Position numbers and translations under genes: made by a program. From Chloroflexota bacterium (GTDB lineage Bacteria > Chloroflexota > UBA6077 > JADZDV01): a stretch of DNA of 6,003 nucleotides. The stretch spans positions 1 to 6,003 of the forward strand of contig JADZDV010000369.1 of the NCBI GenBank assembly GCA_020850915.1, read 5' to 3'. The notes under the pieces are model-generated. The model worked only from the letters and a program-made list of their open reading frames with translations. It made no database searches and had not been told where the DNA came from. The stretch's first letter is position 1, and each line of letters starts with the position of its first letter. Below are positions 5,973 to 6,003 of the stretch, in pieces.

Positions 5973-6003
5973 CTACTCCAACGGCTCCAGCTCCCCGCCG
6001 AAC
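5973..6003 (-). CDS. 3' end of an upstream gene, possibly dnaX
   Basis: One minus-strand frame gives the nine residues FGGELEPLE followed by TAG at 5973-5975. Every sense codon ends in G or C, as in the neighbouring real genes. A hydrophobic-Gly-Gly-Glu-Leu type ending resembles C-termini of DNA polymerase III gamma/tau subunits, and dnaX is the usual gene upstream of ybaB-recR. The fragment is too short to identify by itself: the reading frame is plausible and the product name is inferred from gene order only. Confidence 0.4.
   Translation of the reverse strand, partial: FGGELEPLE

Overview
The window is a GC-rich stretch of housekeeping chromosome with every recognised gene on the minus strand, so the biological order runs from high to low coordinates. 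Strong G/C bias at third codon positions, a four-domain S1 protein next to a ClpC with a doubled Clp_N domain, and the order (possible dnaX end) - ybaB - recR suggest a GC-rich Gram-positive-like or Chloroflexota-type bacterium. Chloroflexota is my best guess, from the look of ClpC and the gene order. It is an inference, not a database result.

Right to left: (a) 5973-6003 holds nine codons and a stop that look like the 3' end of an upstream gene, possibly dnaX, which commonly precedes ybaB-recR. (b) 5701-5972 is a gene-free 272-base gap. It contains a compact 111-bp inverted-repeat element (5815-5925) with 15-bp perfect arms and a candidate 4-bp target duplication, sitting in the loop of an older hairpin, and then a -10-like box in front of ybaB. 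(c) 5377-5700 is ybaB/ebfC, a nucleoid-associated DNA-binding protein, and 33 bases later recR (4741-5343), a recombination mediator. (d) A good sigma-70-type promoter (4708-4737) starts directly at the recR stop codon and drives a four-S1-domain RNA-binding protein (3134-4678, TTG start, long acidic tail). After 106 bases comes clpC (568-3027), the AAA+ unfoldase of the Clp protease. (e) A strong intrinsic terminator (506-546) closes that unit. (f) The N-terminal 145 codons of radA (DNA repair helicase-like protein) run off the left edge.

Functionally there are two themes: DNA maintenance and repair (YbaB, RecR, RadA) and translation/protein quality control (S1 protein, ClpC). The clpC-radA adjacency is familiar from Gram-positive bacteria, but ctsR, mcsA and mcsB, which usually precede clpC there, are replaced here by the S1 gene. 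I see no new multi-gene system. The most interesting item is the small mobile-element-like insertion upstream of ybaB and the hairpin it appears to have split. No tRNA, rRNA, CRISPR array or transposase gene was seen.
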